From Mucilaginibacter dorajii (GTDB taxonomy: Bacteria; Bacteroidota; Bacteroidia; Sphingobacteriales; Sphingobacteriaceae), in NCBI RefSeq assembly GCF_024808255.1, contig NZ_JANTYS010000036.1, forward strand, positions 1 to 50,243: a stretch of DNA of 50,243 nt, read 5' to 3'. The position numbers and the translations under genes were made by a program. Positions 33,542-40,628 of this stretch are shown here, piece by piece. Every line of letters begins with the position of its first letter. Position 1 is the first letter of the stretch. The notes beneath the pieces are model-generated. The model had not been told where the DNA came from. It ran no database searches and worked only from the letters and a program-made list of their open reading frames with translations.

Positions 33542-34150
33542 ATGGCCAGATATACAGGACCAAAGTCCAAAATTGCACGTCGTTTCCGTGAGCCGATCTT
33601 CGGTCCGGATAAAGCGTTAGAACGTAAAAACTATCCACCGGGAATGCATGGCGCTTCAAAACGTCGTGGAAAACAATCTGAGTATTCAACTCAGTTAATG
33701 GAGAAACAAAAAGTTAAATACACTTACGGTGTATTAGAGCGTCAGTTCGAAAACTTGTTTCACCGCGCTTCTGCAAAAGAAGGTATCACAGGCGAAAATC
33801 TGTTGAAATTCTTAGAAGCCCGTTTAGATAACGCAGTTTACCGTTTAGGTATTTCACCAACCCGTTCTGGTGCGCGCCAATTGGTAAATCACAAACACAT
33901 TAACGTTAACGGTGCTGTTGTAAACATTGCATCATACGCGTTAAAAGCTGGTGACGTAATATCTGTACGTGAGAAATCTAAATCACTTGAAGCTATTACT
34001 ACATCAGTAGCCGGAAGAAGAATCAACAAATACAGCTGGTTAGCTTGGGATGCCAATGAATTAACAGGTACATTCCTTAACTATCCTAACCGCGATGAGA
34101 TCCCTGAAAACATCAAGGAAAACCTAATCGTCGAGTTGTACTCAAAATAA
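33542..34150 (+). CDS. rpsD: 30S ribosomal protein S4
   Basis: S4 (202 residues) is a primary 16S rRNA binder and decoding-accuracy protein. ARYTGPKSKIARRFREPIFG and the S4 RNA-binding domain at about 94-155 (LEARLDNAVYRLGISPTRSG, then ARQLVNHKHINVNG) are clear. There are no N-terminal zinc cysteines, so it is the C- type. Confidence 0.97.
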   Translation: MARYTGPKSKIARRFREPIFGPDKALERKNYPPGMHGASKRRGKQSEYSTQLMEKQKVKYTYGVLERQFENLFHRASAKEGITGENLLKFLEARLDNAVYRLGISPTRSGARQLVNHKHINVNGAVVNIASYALKAGDVISVREKSKSLEAITTSVAGRRINKYSWLAWDANELTGTFLNYPNRDEIPENIKENLIVELYSK

Positions 34151-34164
34151 TAAAAATAATTATC

Positions 34165-34245
34165 CAGGAGGTGGTTGGCATTTTATGTCAATCATTTTCG
34201 TGGTTAAAATCATTTCAATTAGTAAACAATAAATAAAGGATATAA
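34165..34245 (+). other. rpoA leader with a Shine-Dalgarno-like AGGAGGT and a mini-ORF
   Basis: AGGAGGT at 34166-34172 lies 12 bases before an ATG at 34185 that opens a 15-codon frame (MSIIFVVKIISISKQ, TAA at 34230-34232) ending 13 bases before rpoA. Strong SD sequences are unusual in this group, so it may be a translated leader or a pause site, or it may be chance. Confidence 0.3.
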
Positions 34246-35238
34246 ATGGCAATTTTAGCATTTCAAAAACCCGATAAGGTTATCATGCAAAAAGCAAATG
34301 ATTTTGATGGTACGTTTGAATTTCGTCCGTTAGAACCAGGCTTCGGTGTAACCATAGGTAATGCTCTGCGTCGTATCTTACTTTCATCACTCGAAGGTTA
34401 TGCTATCACTTCAGTACGTTTTTCTGGAGTTACGCATGAGTTTTCAACCATCAAAGGTGTTGTTGAAGACGTAACTGAGATAATCCTGAACCTTAAACAG
34501 GTTCGTTTTAAAAAGACTGGTGAATCTGGCGATAGCGAGAAAATATTTGTTATTATAAATGGCCAGGATGCATTTAAAGCCGGAGATATAACCAAATTCT
34601 CAAACAACTTTACTGTATTAAATCCTGATCTGACTTTGTGTAACATGGACTCATCTGTAACGCTTGAAATTGAGCTTACAGTTGGTAAAGGCCGTGGTTA
34701 TGTACCAAGCGAAGAGAACAAGAATCCTGATGCTAATGTTGGCGTTATCGCTATAGACTCAATCTATACGCCGATCAAAAACGTTAAATATACCATTGAA
34801 AACTATCGTGTTGAGCAAAAAACCGATTACGAGAAATTGGTATTGGATATTGCTACCGACGGTTCTGTTCACCCTGAAGACGCTTTGAAAGAAGCTGCCA
34901 AGATCCTTATTCAGCACTTTATGTTGTTCAGCGATGAAAACATGATGCTGGAAGCACAAGCTAAAGAAGAAACTAAAGAAGTTGACGAAGAGATCCTGCA
35001 CATGCGCAAGATCCTTAAAACCGAATTAGTTGATCTTGACCTTTCTGTACGTGCATTGAATTGCCTTAAAGCTGCAGACATCCGCAGCCTGGCTGATTTG
35101 GTATCGTATGATGTTGCTGATATGTTAAAATTCAGGAACTTTGGTAAAAAATCATTAACTGAGATCCAGGACCTGGTTAAATCAAAAGGTTTATCTTTTG
35201 GTATGAACCTGTCTAAATTTAAGTTAGACGAAGAATAA
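34246..35238 (+). CDS. rpoA: RNA polymerase alpha subunit
   Basis: The 330-residue subunit nucleates polymerase assembly. The N-terminal domain contains FRPLEPGFGVTIGNALRRIL, then LSSLEGYAITSVRF; an acidic linker lies at about 235-250; the C-terminal domain (LDLSVRALNCLKAADIRSLA, then DLVSYDVADMLKFRNFGKKS) binds UP elements and activators. Confidence 0.98.
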   Translation: MAILAFQKPDKVIMQKANDFDGTFEFRPLEPGFGVTIGNALRRILLSSLEGYAITSVRFSGVTHEFSTIKGVVEDVTEIILNLKQVRFKKTGESGDSEKIFVIINGQDAFKAGDITKFSNNFTVLNPDLTLCNMDSSVTLEIELTVGKGRGYVPSEENKNPDANVGVIAIDSIYTPIKNVKYTIENYRVEQKTDYEKLVLDIATDGSVHPEDALKEAAKILIQHFMLFSDENMMLEAQAKEETKEVDEEILHMRKILKTELVDLDLSVRALNCLKAADIRSLADLVSYDVADMLKFRNFGKKSLTEIQDLVKSKGLSFGMNLSKFKLDEE

Positions 35239-35242
35239 GTTT

Positions 35243-35362
35243 TAAAGTCTTGAGTTCTGAGTGTTGAGTTTTTCTCTGTCGCTCGGAACTCAAGTCATTT
35301 ATAGGGTAGTTAGTTTTTTAGGGTTTTAAACTCGCTGCTCATCACTCAAAACTCAATACTAT
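35243..35362. repeat. word-repeat hairpin between rpoA and rplQ (CTTGAGTTC / GAACTCAAG)
   Basis: The inner pair CTTGAGTTC at 35249-35257 and GAACTCAAG at 35286-35294, and the outer pair GTTGAGTTTT and AAAACTCAATA near 35262 and 35348, build a nested fold. It is in the 195-base gap before rplQ. The last 70 bases of the gap hold no recognised motif. Confidence 0.6.
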
Positions 35363-35433
35363 TAAATAGCGAAGGCATAATTCCGAAGGCTTGAGTAATC
35401 GCCAGACGGTATGCACGTGAAATAATTAAAACA

Positions 35434-35988
35434 ATGAGACACGGAAAAAAAAACAATCACTTAGGCCGTACTACCAGCCACCGCAAAGCGATGCTGTCAA
35501 ACATGGCAACTTCGCTTATCTTACACAAGCGTATCACTACAACATTAGCTAAAGCAAAAGTTTTGCGCGGTTATGTTGAGCCACTTTTAACTAAATCAAA
35601 AAGCGATACTACGCACTCACGTCGTACAGTATTTAGCTACTTACAAGATAAGGAAGCTACTACTATACTTTTCCGCGAGATTGCTGAAAAAATTGCTAAC
35701 CGCCCAGGTGGTTACACTCGTATCATCAAATTAGAAAATCGTTTAGGTGATAACGCCGAAATGGCAATCATTGAGTTAGTAGATTATAACACTGTTTACG
35801 GTGTTGATACTGCTGCCGCTGCTAAAAAATCTACCCGCCGTCGTGGTGGTGCTGCAAAACCTAAAACAGCTGCTCCGGTTGCTGCTGAAGAAGTTGCAGT
35901 TGCCGAAGAAGTTAAAGAAGCACCAGTTGCCGAAACTGAAGCTCCTGCAACTCCTGAAGCAGAAGAAAACGCAGAAAAAGGAGAATAA
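35434..35988 (+). CDS. rplQ: 50S ribosomal protein L17 with an Ala/Glu-rich tail
   Basis: L17 (184 residues) has the standard core (RHGKKNNHLGRTTSHRKAML...YTRIIKLENRLGDNAEMAII) to about residue 120. A 60-residue tail follows, first basic (KKSTRRRGGAAKPKTAAP), then acidic Ala/Glu/Val-rich. E. coli L17 has 127 residues; tails of this type are common in Bacteroidota. It is the last gene of the cluster. Confidence 0.96.
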   Translation: MRHGKKNNHLGRTTSHRKAMLSNMATSLILHKRITTTLAKAKVLRGYVEPLLTKSKSDTTHSRRTVFSYLQDKEATTILFREIAEKIANRPGGYTRIIKLENRLGDNAEMAIIELVDYNTVYGVDTAAAAKKSTRRRGGAAKPKTAAPVAAEEVAVAEEVKEAPVAETEAPATPEAEENAEKGE

Positions 35989-36013
35989 TTTTAATTCTCT
36001 TTCGAGATATAAA

Positions 36014-36049
36014 AAGCGCCCTGTTCATTTGAGCAGGGCGCTTTTTTTG
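36014..36049 (+). terminator. terminator of the ribosomal cluster
   Basis: AAGCGCCCTG pairs with CAGGGCGCTT, loop TTCATTTGAG, then seven T. It is a textbook intrinsic terminator, 25 bases after rplQ. A near-identical hairpin occurs at 36561-36600, after the HicBA cassette. Confidence 0.9.
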
Positions 36050-36063
36050 TGGAGTTTTATTGA

Positions 36064-36071
36064 TAAATTTG
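36064..36071 (+). promoter_or_regulatory. -7 element TAAATTTG of hicBA
   Basis: TAAATTTG matches TAnnTTTG and lies 16 bases before the hicB start, right after the ribosomal terminator. The only nearby TTG (36047-36049) is just 14 bases upstream, closer than usual. It has the same octamer and position as at the VapBC-type locus. Confidence 0.5.
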
Positions 36072-36087
36072 AACAAAAGAGAATAAA

Positions 36088-36315
36088 ATGAAAAAATATC
36101 ATTTTCCGATTGTTGTAGAGGTAGATGAGGATGGTGTATATATCGTTTCTTGCCCAACATTTAAAGGCTGTCATTCCTATGGCAGTACGATTGACGAGGC
36201 TCTTGAAAATTTACGAGAGGTAATAGAGTTATGCATGGAGGAGCAAGCAACCGAAAGCGTAAATCAATTTATCGGAGTTCGTGAGATTGAAATAAGCGTA
36301 CCGATTTCGGCATGA
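36088..36315 (+). CDS. hicB: HicB-family antitoxin
   Basis: The 75-residue antitoxin has a partial RNase H-like fold: YHFPIVVEVDEDGVYIVSCP, then TFKGCHSYGSTIDEALENLR is the HicB signature. It lacks a recognisable DNA-binding domain. It comes before the toxin gene and overlaps it by 4 bases (ATGA), ensuring antitoxin translation first. It probably binds and blocks HicA. Confidence 0.9.
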   Translation: MKKYHFPIVVEVDEDGVYIVSCPTFKGCHSYGSTIDEALENLREVIELCMEEQATESVNQFIGVREIEISVPISA

Positions 36316-36548
36316 GCGATAAACTACCTGTATTAAGCGGAAAGGAGTTAGTTGCATTGCTTGAGAAGCTTGGATTTAGTGTGATCCGTATTAAAGGCTC
36401 ACATCATAGGATGAAACATAATGATGGCAGAGTGACCACGGTTCCGGTTCATAAAAACGATTCTTTACCAAAAGGGCTACTCCGGAAAATAATTAGGGAG
36501 GATATTATAGTTTCTATTGAGGAATTTAATAAACTGGTTCAAGGATAG
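36312..36548 (+). CDS. hicA: HicA-family mRNA interferase toxin
   Basis: The 78-residue toxin has a dsRNA-binding-like fold. GKELVALLEKLGFSVIRIKG leads into SHHRM with the catalytic His at about 31; VPVHKN and LPKGLLRKIIR follow, as in the family. The active His is present, so it looks functional. It is predicted to cleave mRNA when HicB is lost. Confidence 0.9.
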   Translation: MSDKLPVLSGKELVALLEKLGFSVIRIKGSHHRMKHNDGRVTTVPVHKNDSLPKGLLRKIIREDIIVSIEEFNKLVQG

Positions 36549-36560
36549 TACTAAATTTAT

Positions 36561-36600
36561 AAAAGCACCCTGTTCAAATGAGCAGGGCGTTTTTTTTTGA
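36561..36600 (+). terminator. terminator of hicBA, near copy of the ribosomal terminator
   Basis: CCCTG, loop TTCAAATGAG, CAGGG with flanking AAAGCA/GCGTTT and eight or more T. Over some 35 bases it matches the rplQ terminator except for a few changes (loop TTCATTTGAG to TTCAAATGAG; GCGCCC to GCACCC). Confidence 0.85.
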
Positions 36601-36634
36601 CACGATTTTTGGGATTATATAGGATAAATAGGAT

Positions 36635-37171
36635 TTATCCAGCAGATGTTGGTCGGCAGAGGCGGTAAGTCAGCAAACCTTCTACATCCTCCATCTGTTC
36701 AAACCCGTATTTGTCCAATAGCCGGCGCGATGGCAGGTTGTCACTATAGGTGTGAATGATGATGGCCTTCACAAGATCATTAGTAAAAGTCCAATCGGTT
36801 AATAGCTTGAGGGATTCGGTGGCATAGCCCTTGTTTTGGTGGTTGCCATCTATCATGTAGCCAATTTCTGCTTCGCCCTGCTCATTAGGGTAGCCGTTGA
36901 AGCCCATGCCTCCGATGGAAGTGTTGATGCTTTTGAGGATGATCTCCCAGTTGGTGTACCATTGGTACTGGTCAGTATTTTCCAATGATTTGGGCAGCCA
37001 GAAGTTGACCATGGGGTCCTGCAGCTCATTTTTATAAAGGGGATCTACCCACATGGCAGATGAATTTAAACCTAATGACTGCTCCATAGCGGGCCTGTTG
37101 GTATGTGACAGCTGCAAAAGTTGATGGGTTAGCGGGATCATCCGTAACCGTTCAGATTCGATAAAAAACAT
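36635..37171 (-). CDS. GNAT family N-acetyltransferase
   Basis: The 178-residue protein belongs to the RimJ/RimL-like acetyltransferases: FIESERLRMIPLTHQLLQL at the start, the acetyl-CoA binding region IGYMIDGNHQNKGYATESLK, then LLTDWTF and the ending SRRLLDKYGFEQM. An acetyl acceptor cannot be read from sequence. It converges on the HicBA terminator, so it is transcribed independently. Confidence 0.85.
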   Translation of the reverse strand: MFFIESERLRMIPLTHQLLQLSHTNRPAMEQSLGLNSSAMWVDPLYKNELQDPMVNFWLPKSLENTDQYQWYTNWEIILKSINTSIGGMGFNGYPNEQGEAEIGYMIDGNHQNKGYATESLKLLTDWTFTNDLVKAIIIHTYSDNLPSRRLLDKYGFEQMEDVEGLLTYRLCRPTSAG

Positions 37172-37230
37172 TTGATGTGTTTGAAATTAGATAACAATAG
37201 TAAACCAGTCCTCTTTTTTGATTGAAGGCT

Positions 37231-37250
37231 AAGCTTTGCGTGCAAAGCTT
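37231..37250. repeat. 20-bp palindrome AAGCTTTGC-GT-GCAAAGCTT
   Basis: Nine bases on each side are perfectly complementary around GT, 60 bases upstream of the GNAT gene. It could be a bidirectional hairpin or operator. The rest of the gap 37172-37380 holds no recognised motif. Confidence 0.5.
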
Positions 37251-37380
37251 TTGTTATGAAATTCCAGGCTTGGTGATTAGCCTGTTTGGTGTGTTAAGTA
37301 ACAGAGGCGTTTTATTTGTTGAGATAAAGATGGGGATTTAGTTTTGAAATAACTAATGCTGTAATTCGGCACAATTCGCG

Positions 37381-37460
37381 TTAGGGATAGTAGCGGATAC
37401 CGGCCAGGTGGTTAAGGCCTGTGCAGTATGAGCGGATGACCCGGCCGCAGGCAACGCCCT
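37381..37460 (+). repeat. dispersed ~80-nt repeat, copy B
   Basis: This aligns with copy A (19151-19233) over its whole length: TAGGGATAG, CGGATACCGGCC, GTTAAGGCCT, GTATGAG, GCCGCAGGCA and GCCCTT in the same order and spacing. It is followed to about 37620 by GGAGTAAGGA/GGAGCAAGGA words and CTTTCTCCTTTCACC inverse words. Confidence 0.7.
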
Positions 37461-37639
37461 TGTTGGAGTAAGGATTTTTGGAGCAAGGAGCAAGGATTAC
37501 TGGAGTATGGAATGAGGACTTTTTAGTGTAAGGAATAAGGACAAATGACCTTGATTTACCGATATTCACAACCTGAAATTCAGAAACCTTTCGCCTTTAA
37601 CCTTTCTCCTTTCACCTCCAGTAAAGTGATTTCTGCCAA

Positions 37640-37728
37640 CCTGTCACCACTAATAATGACTTTTCTGACGCAATAATTGTCATCCTGACTATATGAACTG
37701 ACAAATACGTATTGGCACAAACGTTGAT
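37640..37728 (+). promoter_or_regulatory. candidate sigma-54-type promoter and upstream TGTCA/TGACA sites of dnaK
   Basis: TTGGCACAAACGTTGAT at 37712-37728 resembles the sigma-54 consensus TGGCAC-N5-TTGC: GG and the -12 dinucleotide are 10 bases apart, but the last base pair is GA, not GC. Upstream lie CTGTCA (37641), TGAC (37657), CTGAC (37665), TGTCA (37679), CTGAC (37685) and CTGACA (37698), which could be activator sites. No TAnnTTTG promoter is present in the gap. Confidence 0.5.
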
Positions 37729-37774
37729 AAATAGGACTTGTAGTAAATTAATAAAATCAAGAAAAAACAATCAT

Positions 37775-39682
37775 ATGTCTAAAATAATTGGAATCGACTT
37801 AGGAACAACAAACTCCTGTGTAGCTGTAATGGAAGGTAACGAGCCTGTAGTTATAGCAAACAGCGAGGGCAAACGTACTACGCCGTCCGTAGTAGCTTTT
37901 ATAGATAACGGCGAGCGTAAAGTTGGCGATCCGGCAAAACGCCAGGCTATCACCAACCCTACAAAAACCATTTCGTCTATCAAACGCTTTATGGGTAACC
38001 AGTTTAACGAGGTTACAAGTGAAGCTTCACGTGTACCTTACAAAGTTGTTAAAGGTGACAACAATACCCCACGTGTTGAAATTGGCGACCGTAAATACAC
38101 TCCGCAAGAGATTTCTGCAATGATCCTTCAAAAAATGAAGAAAACTGCAGAAGACTTTTTAGGAACTGAAGTTACTGAAGCCGTTATCACTGTACCCGCT
38201 TACTTTAACGATGCACAACGCCAGGCTACTAAGGAAGCCGGTGAAATTGCTGGTTTAAAAGTTCGTCGTATTATTAACGAACCTACTGCTGCTGCCTTGG
38301 CTTATGGCTTTGATAAAGCGCACAAGGATATGAAAATCGCGGTATTTGACTGTGGTGGTGGTACTCATGACGTTTCTATCCTTGAATTAGGTGATGGCGT
38401 ATTTGAAGTAAAATCAACCGATGGCGATACGCACTTAGGTGGTGACGACTTTGACCAGGTAATTATTGACTGGTTGGCAGACGAATTTAAAAGCGACGAA
38501 GGCATTGACCTGCGTAAAGACCCAATGGCTTTACAACGTTTAAAAGAATCGGCCGAGAAAGCTAAAATTGAGTTATCAAGCTCTGCTCAAACAGAAATTA
38601 ACTTACCATACATTACTGCTGCCGATGGCATGCCTAAGCACCTGGTTAAAACTTTAACCCGTGCTAAATTTGAGCAATTGGCTGATAGCCTGATCAAACG
38701 TACTATTGAGCCTTGCAGAACTGCATTGAAAAATGCTGGTTACAGCACTTCGGATATCGACGAAGTAATCCTGGTAGGTGGTTCAACCCGTATCCCTGCT
38801 ATTCAGGATGCTGTTCAGAAATTCTTTGGTAAAACTCCTTCAAAAGGTGTTAACCCTGATGAGGTTGTTGCAATTGGTGCCGCTATTCAAGGTGGTGTAT
38901 TAACCGGTGAGGTTAAAGATGTGTTGTTGTTAGATGTTACCCCGCTTTCATTAGGTATTGAAACTATGGGTGGTGTAATGACCAAATTAATTGAATCAAA
39001 CACAACTATCCCGACCAAAAAATCTGAGACTTTCTCAACCGCCAGCGATAGCCAGCCATCTGTTGAGATCCACATTTTGCAAGGTGAGCGCCCAATGGCT
39101 GCGGGTAACCGTACAATAGGCCGCTTCCACCTGGATGGTATTCCGCCAGCACCTCGTGGTGTGCCACAAGTTGAAGTAACTTTTGATATTGATGCTAACG
39201 GTATATTGCATGTATCTGCTAAAGATAAAGCAACCGGTAAAGAGCAAAAGATCCGTATCGAAGCTTCATCTGGCTTAACTGATGCCGAGATCAAAAAGAT
39301 GAAGGACGAAGCAGAAGCTAATGCCGAATCTGATCAAAAAGCAAAAGAAGAAGTTGAAAAACTGAACGGTGCTGATGCCTTGATCTTCTCGACAGAAAAA
39401 CAACTGAAAGAGTACGGTGATAAAATTGGTGCCGATAAAAAAGGCCCTATCGAAGCTGGTTTAGCTAAGTTGAAAGAAGCTTATGCTGCTAAAGACTTTG
39501 CCGCTATTGAAACTGCTCAAACTGAATTGAACGCTGCATGGGCTACTGCATCTGAAGAGATGTATAAAGCTGCTGATGGCGGTCAAGGTGCCCCAGAAGG
39601 TAACGCAGGTGCAGGTGCGCAGGATCATGGCGACACTGTAACTGATGTTGACTTTGAAGAAGTAAAAGACGAGAAAAACTAA
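37775..39682 (+). CDS. dnaK: molecular chaperone DnaK (Hsp70)
   Basis: The 635-residue chaperone has an N-terminal ATPase domain, starting SKIIGIDLGTTNSCVAVMEG, and a substrate-binding domain from about 390 (LLLDVTPLSLGIETMGGVMT). It ends in a disordered Gly/Ala/Gln tail and VTDVDFEEVKDEKN, the EEV-type end. The phosphate-loop region reads DCGGGTHDVS (residues 192-201), with Cys and His where most bacteria have Leu and Phe. The frame is open 21 codons upstream, but the Met at 37775 fits the family. dnaJ and grpE are not adjacent. Confidence 0.96.
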   Translation: MSKIIGIDLGTTNSCVAVMEGNEPVVIANSEGKRTTPSVVAFIDNGERKVGDPAKRQAITNPTKTISSIKRFMGNQFNEVTSEASRVPYKVVKGDNNTPRVEIGDRKYTPQEISAMILQKMKKTAEDFLGTEVTEAVITVPAYFNDAQRQATKEAGEIAGLKVRRIINEPTAAALAYGFDKAHKDMKIAVFDCGGGTHDVSILELGDGVFEVKSTDGDTHLGGDDFDQVIIDWLADEFKSDEGIDLRKDPMALQRLKESAEKAKIELSSSAQTEINLPYITAADGMPKHLVKTLTRAKFEQLADSLIKRTIEPCRTALKNAGYSTSDIDEVILVGGSTRIPAIQDAVQKFFGKTPSKGVNPDEVVAIGAAIQGGVLTGEVKDVLLLDVTPLSLGIETMGGVMTKLIESNTTIPTKKSETFSTASDSQPSVEIHILQGERPMAAGNRTIGRFHLDGIPPAPRGVPQVEVTFDIDANGILHVSAKDKATGKEQKIRIEASSGLTDAEIKKMKDEAEANAESDQKAKEEVEKLNGADALIFSTEKQLKEYGDKIGADKKGPIEAGLAKLKEAYAAKDFAAIETAQTELNAAWATASEEMYKAADGGQGAPEGNAGAGAQDHGDTVTDVDFEEVKDEKN

Positions 39683-39701
39683 GTTTTCGTTTAAATATAA
39701 A

Positions 39702-39738
39702 AAAGCCCGGCTGGATGATTTCAGCCGGGCTTTTTTTG
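39702..39738 (+). terminator. terminator of dnaK
   Basis: AAAGCCCGGCTG and CAGCCGGGCTTT pair perfectly over 12 bp around an 8-base loop, followed by further T residues, 20 bases after the dnaK stop. Confidence 0.92.
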
Positions 39739-39758
39739 TGGGGTTTAGGGCGGAGAAT

Positions 39759-40033
39759 AGGAGGCACCTACGGAGCCAAGACGGTAGGACAATACACACT
39801 ATAAACACGGGACTCCGCTGGAGTCTCCTTTATGGTGCAGGATTTTGCCTTTTTGGCTACAGCGTAGCCCCGTGTTTATAGCAGAACGAAGGAGTGGGAC
39901 TTGGCTCCATAGGTGCCTCCTACAAAACGCGTTTATAGGCAGCATAATCATAATATGCATGGTTTTCTGGCTACACATGGCCCCGTGTTTATAGTAAAAT
40001 AAATAATGGTTATTGGCGCCGTAGGTGCCTCCC
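39759..40033. repeat. three REP-like units next to the RAYT gene
   Basis: Unit 1 (39759-39811) runs AGGAGGCACCTACGGAGCC... to CTATAAACACGGG. Unit 2 (39868-39921) is the same in inverse orientation, CCCCGTGTTTATAG... to TGCCTCCT, with one mismatch in 22 at its outer arm. Unit 3 (39981-40033) is a second inverse copy ending GTAGGTGCCTCCC. Units are about 53 nt, in head-to-head and tandem order, ending 18 bases from the transposase gene. Confidence 0.82.
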
Positions 40034-40051
40034 ATAAAACGCGATTAAATC

Positions 40052-40513
40052 TTAATCGATAAAATCAAATATATATCGCTCATCAAACGGAACTTCGAAC
40101 TTGTTTAACAGATCTAGGTATTCCTCTTTAAATGTTCTTTTTTGGTGATGCTTTTCCTGGTTTAAAACATACTTAACAACCGCATCAATATGCGAATGTG
40201 AGTATGAAAATACACCATATCCTTCTTGCCAGCTGAATTTTCCCTTCACCCAATTTTTACCATTAATAAATTCATTACTCTCCACTTTAATCTCCTTAAC
40301 AAAATCCGAGATTAAAATTGTTGGTTTAAAACCAACGAAAATATGAATGTGATCAGGCATGCAATTAATTGCCAGTAGTTTGGCCTTTCTGCTTTGTACA
40401 AGTGCAGTTATGTATTGGTGTAGTTCTTCTTTATTACTTTTTGAAATGAGGCATTGCCGGTCTTTTACCGCGAATACAAACTGTAAGTAGATCTGTGAAA
40501 AGGTGTTGGCCAT
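40052..40513 (-). CDS. REP-associated tyrosine transposase (IS200/IS605 TnpA-like)
   Basis: The 153-residue Y1-type HUH endonuclease has the metal-binding motif HIHIF with His55 and His57, and the nucleophile tyrosine is probably Tyr115 in VVKYVLNQEKHH. The start at 40513 (ANTFSQIYLQFVFAVK) is the family start; an upstream Met at 40549 adds 12 unrelated residues. The motif order and length fit the RAYT group (TnpA_REP) better than a mobile IS200: no tnpB and no IS ends, but REP-like units right beside it. It may act on those repeats across the genome. Confidence 0.82.
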   Translation of the reverse strand: MANTFSQIYLQFVFAVKDRQCLISKSNKEELHQYITALVQSRKAKLLAINCMPDHIHIFVGFKPTILISDFVKEIKVESNEFINGKNWVKGKFSWQEGYGVFSYSHSHIDAVVKYVLNQEKHHQKRTFKEEYLDLLNKFEVPFDERYIFDFID

Positions 40514-40628
40514 TCTATAAATGATAAAACAATGTATACTGTCAAACATCTTAAATTAAATAAATCATTTGGAATTGCCTCATCCGAAATAATCTTATTT
40601 TTACCTGCAAACTAAAGGCAAATTACCT

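Noticed and set aside
37381..37569. 62-codon minus-strand frame over repeat copy B
   Set aside because: It covers the dispersed repeat and word repeats. The matching frame in copy A is not kept, so it is not coding.
40052..40513. Active IS200 insertion sequence
   Set aside because: No tnpB, no IS-type subterminal hairpins on both sides, and REP-like units on one side only. The RAYT reading fits better.
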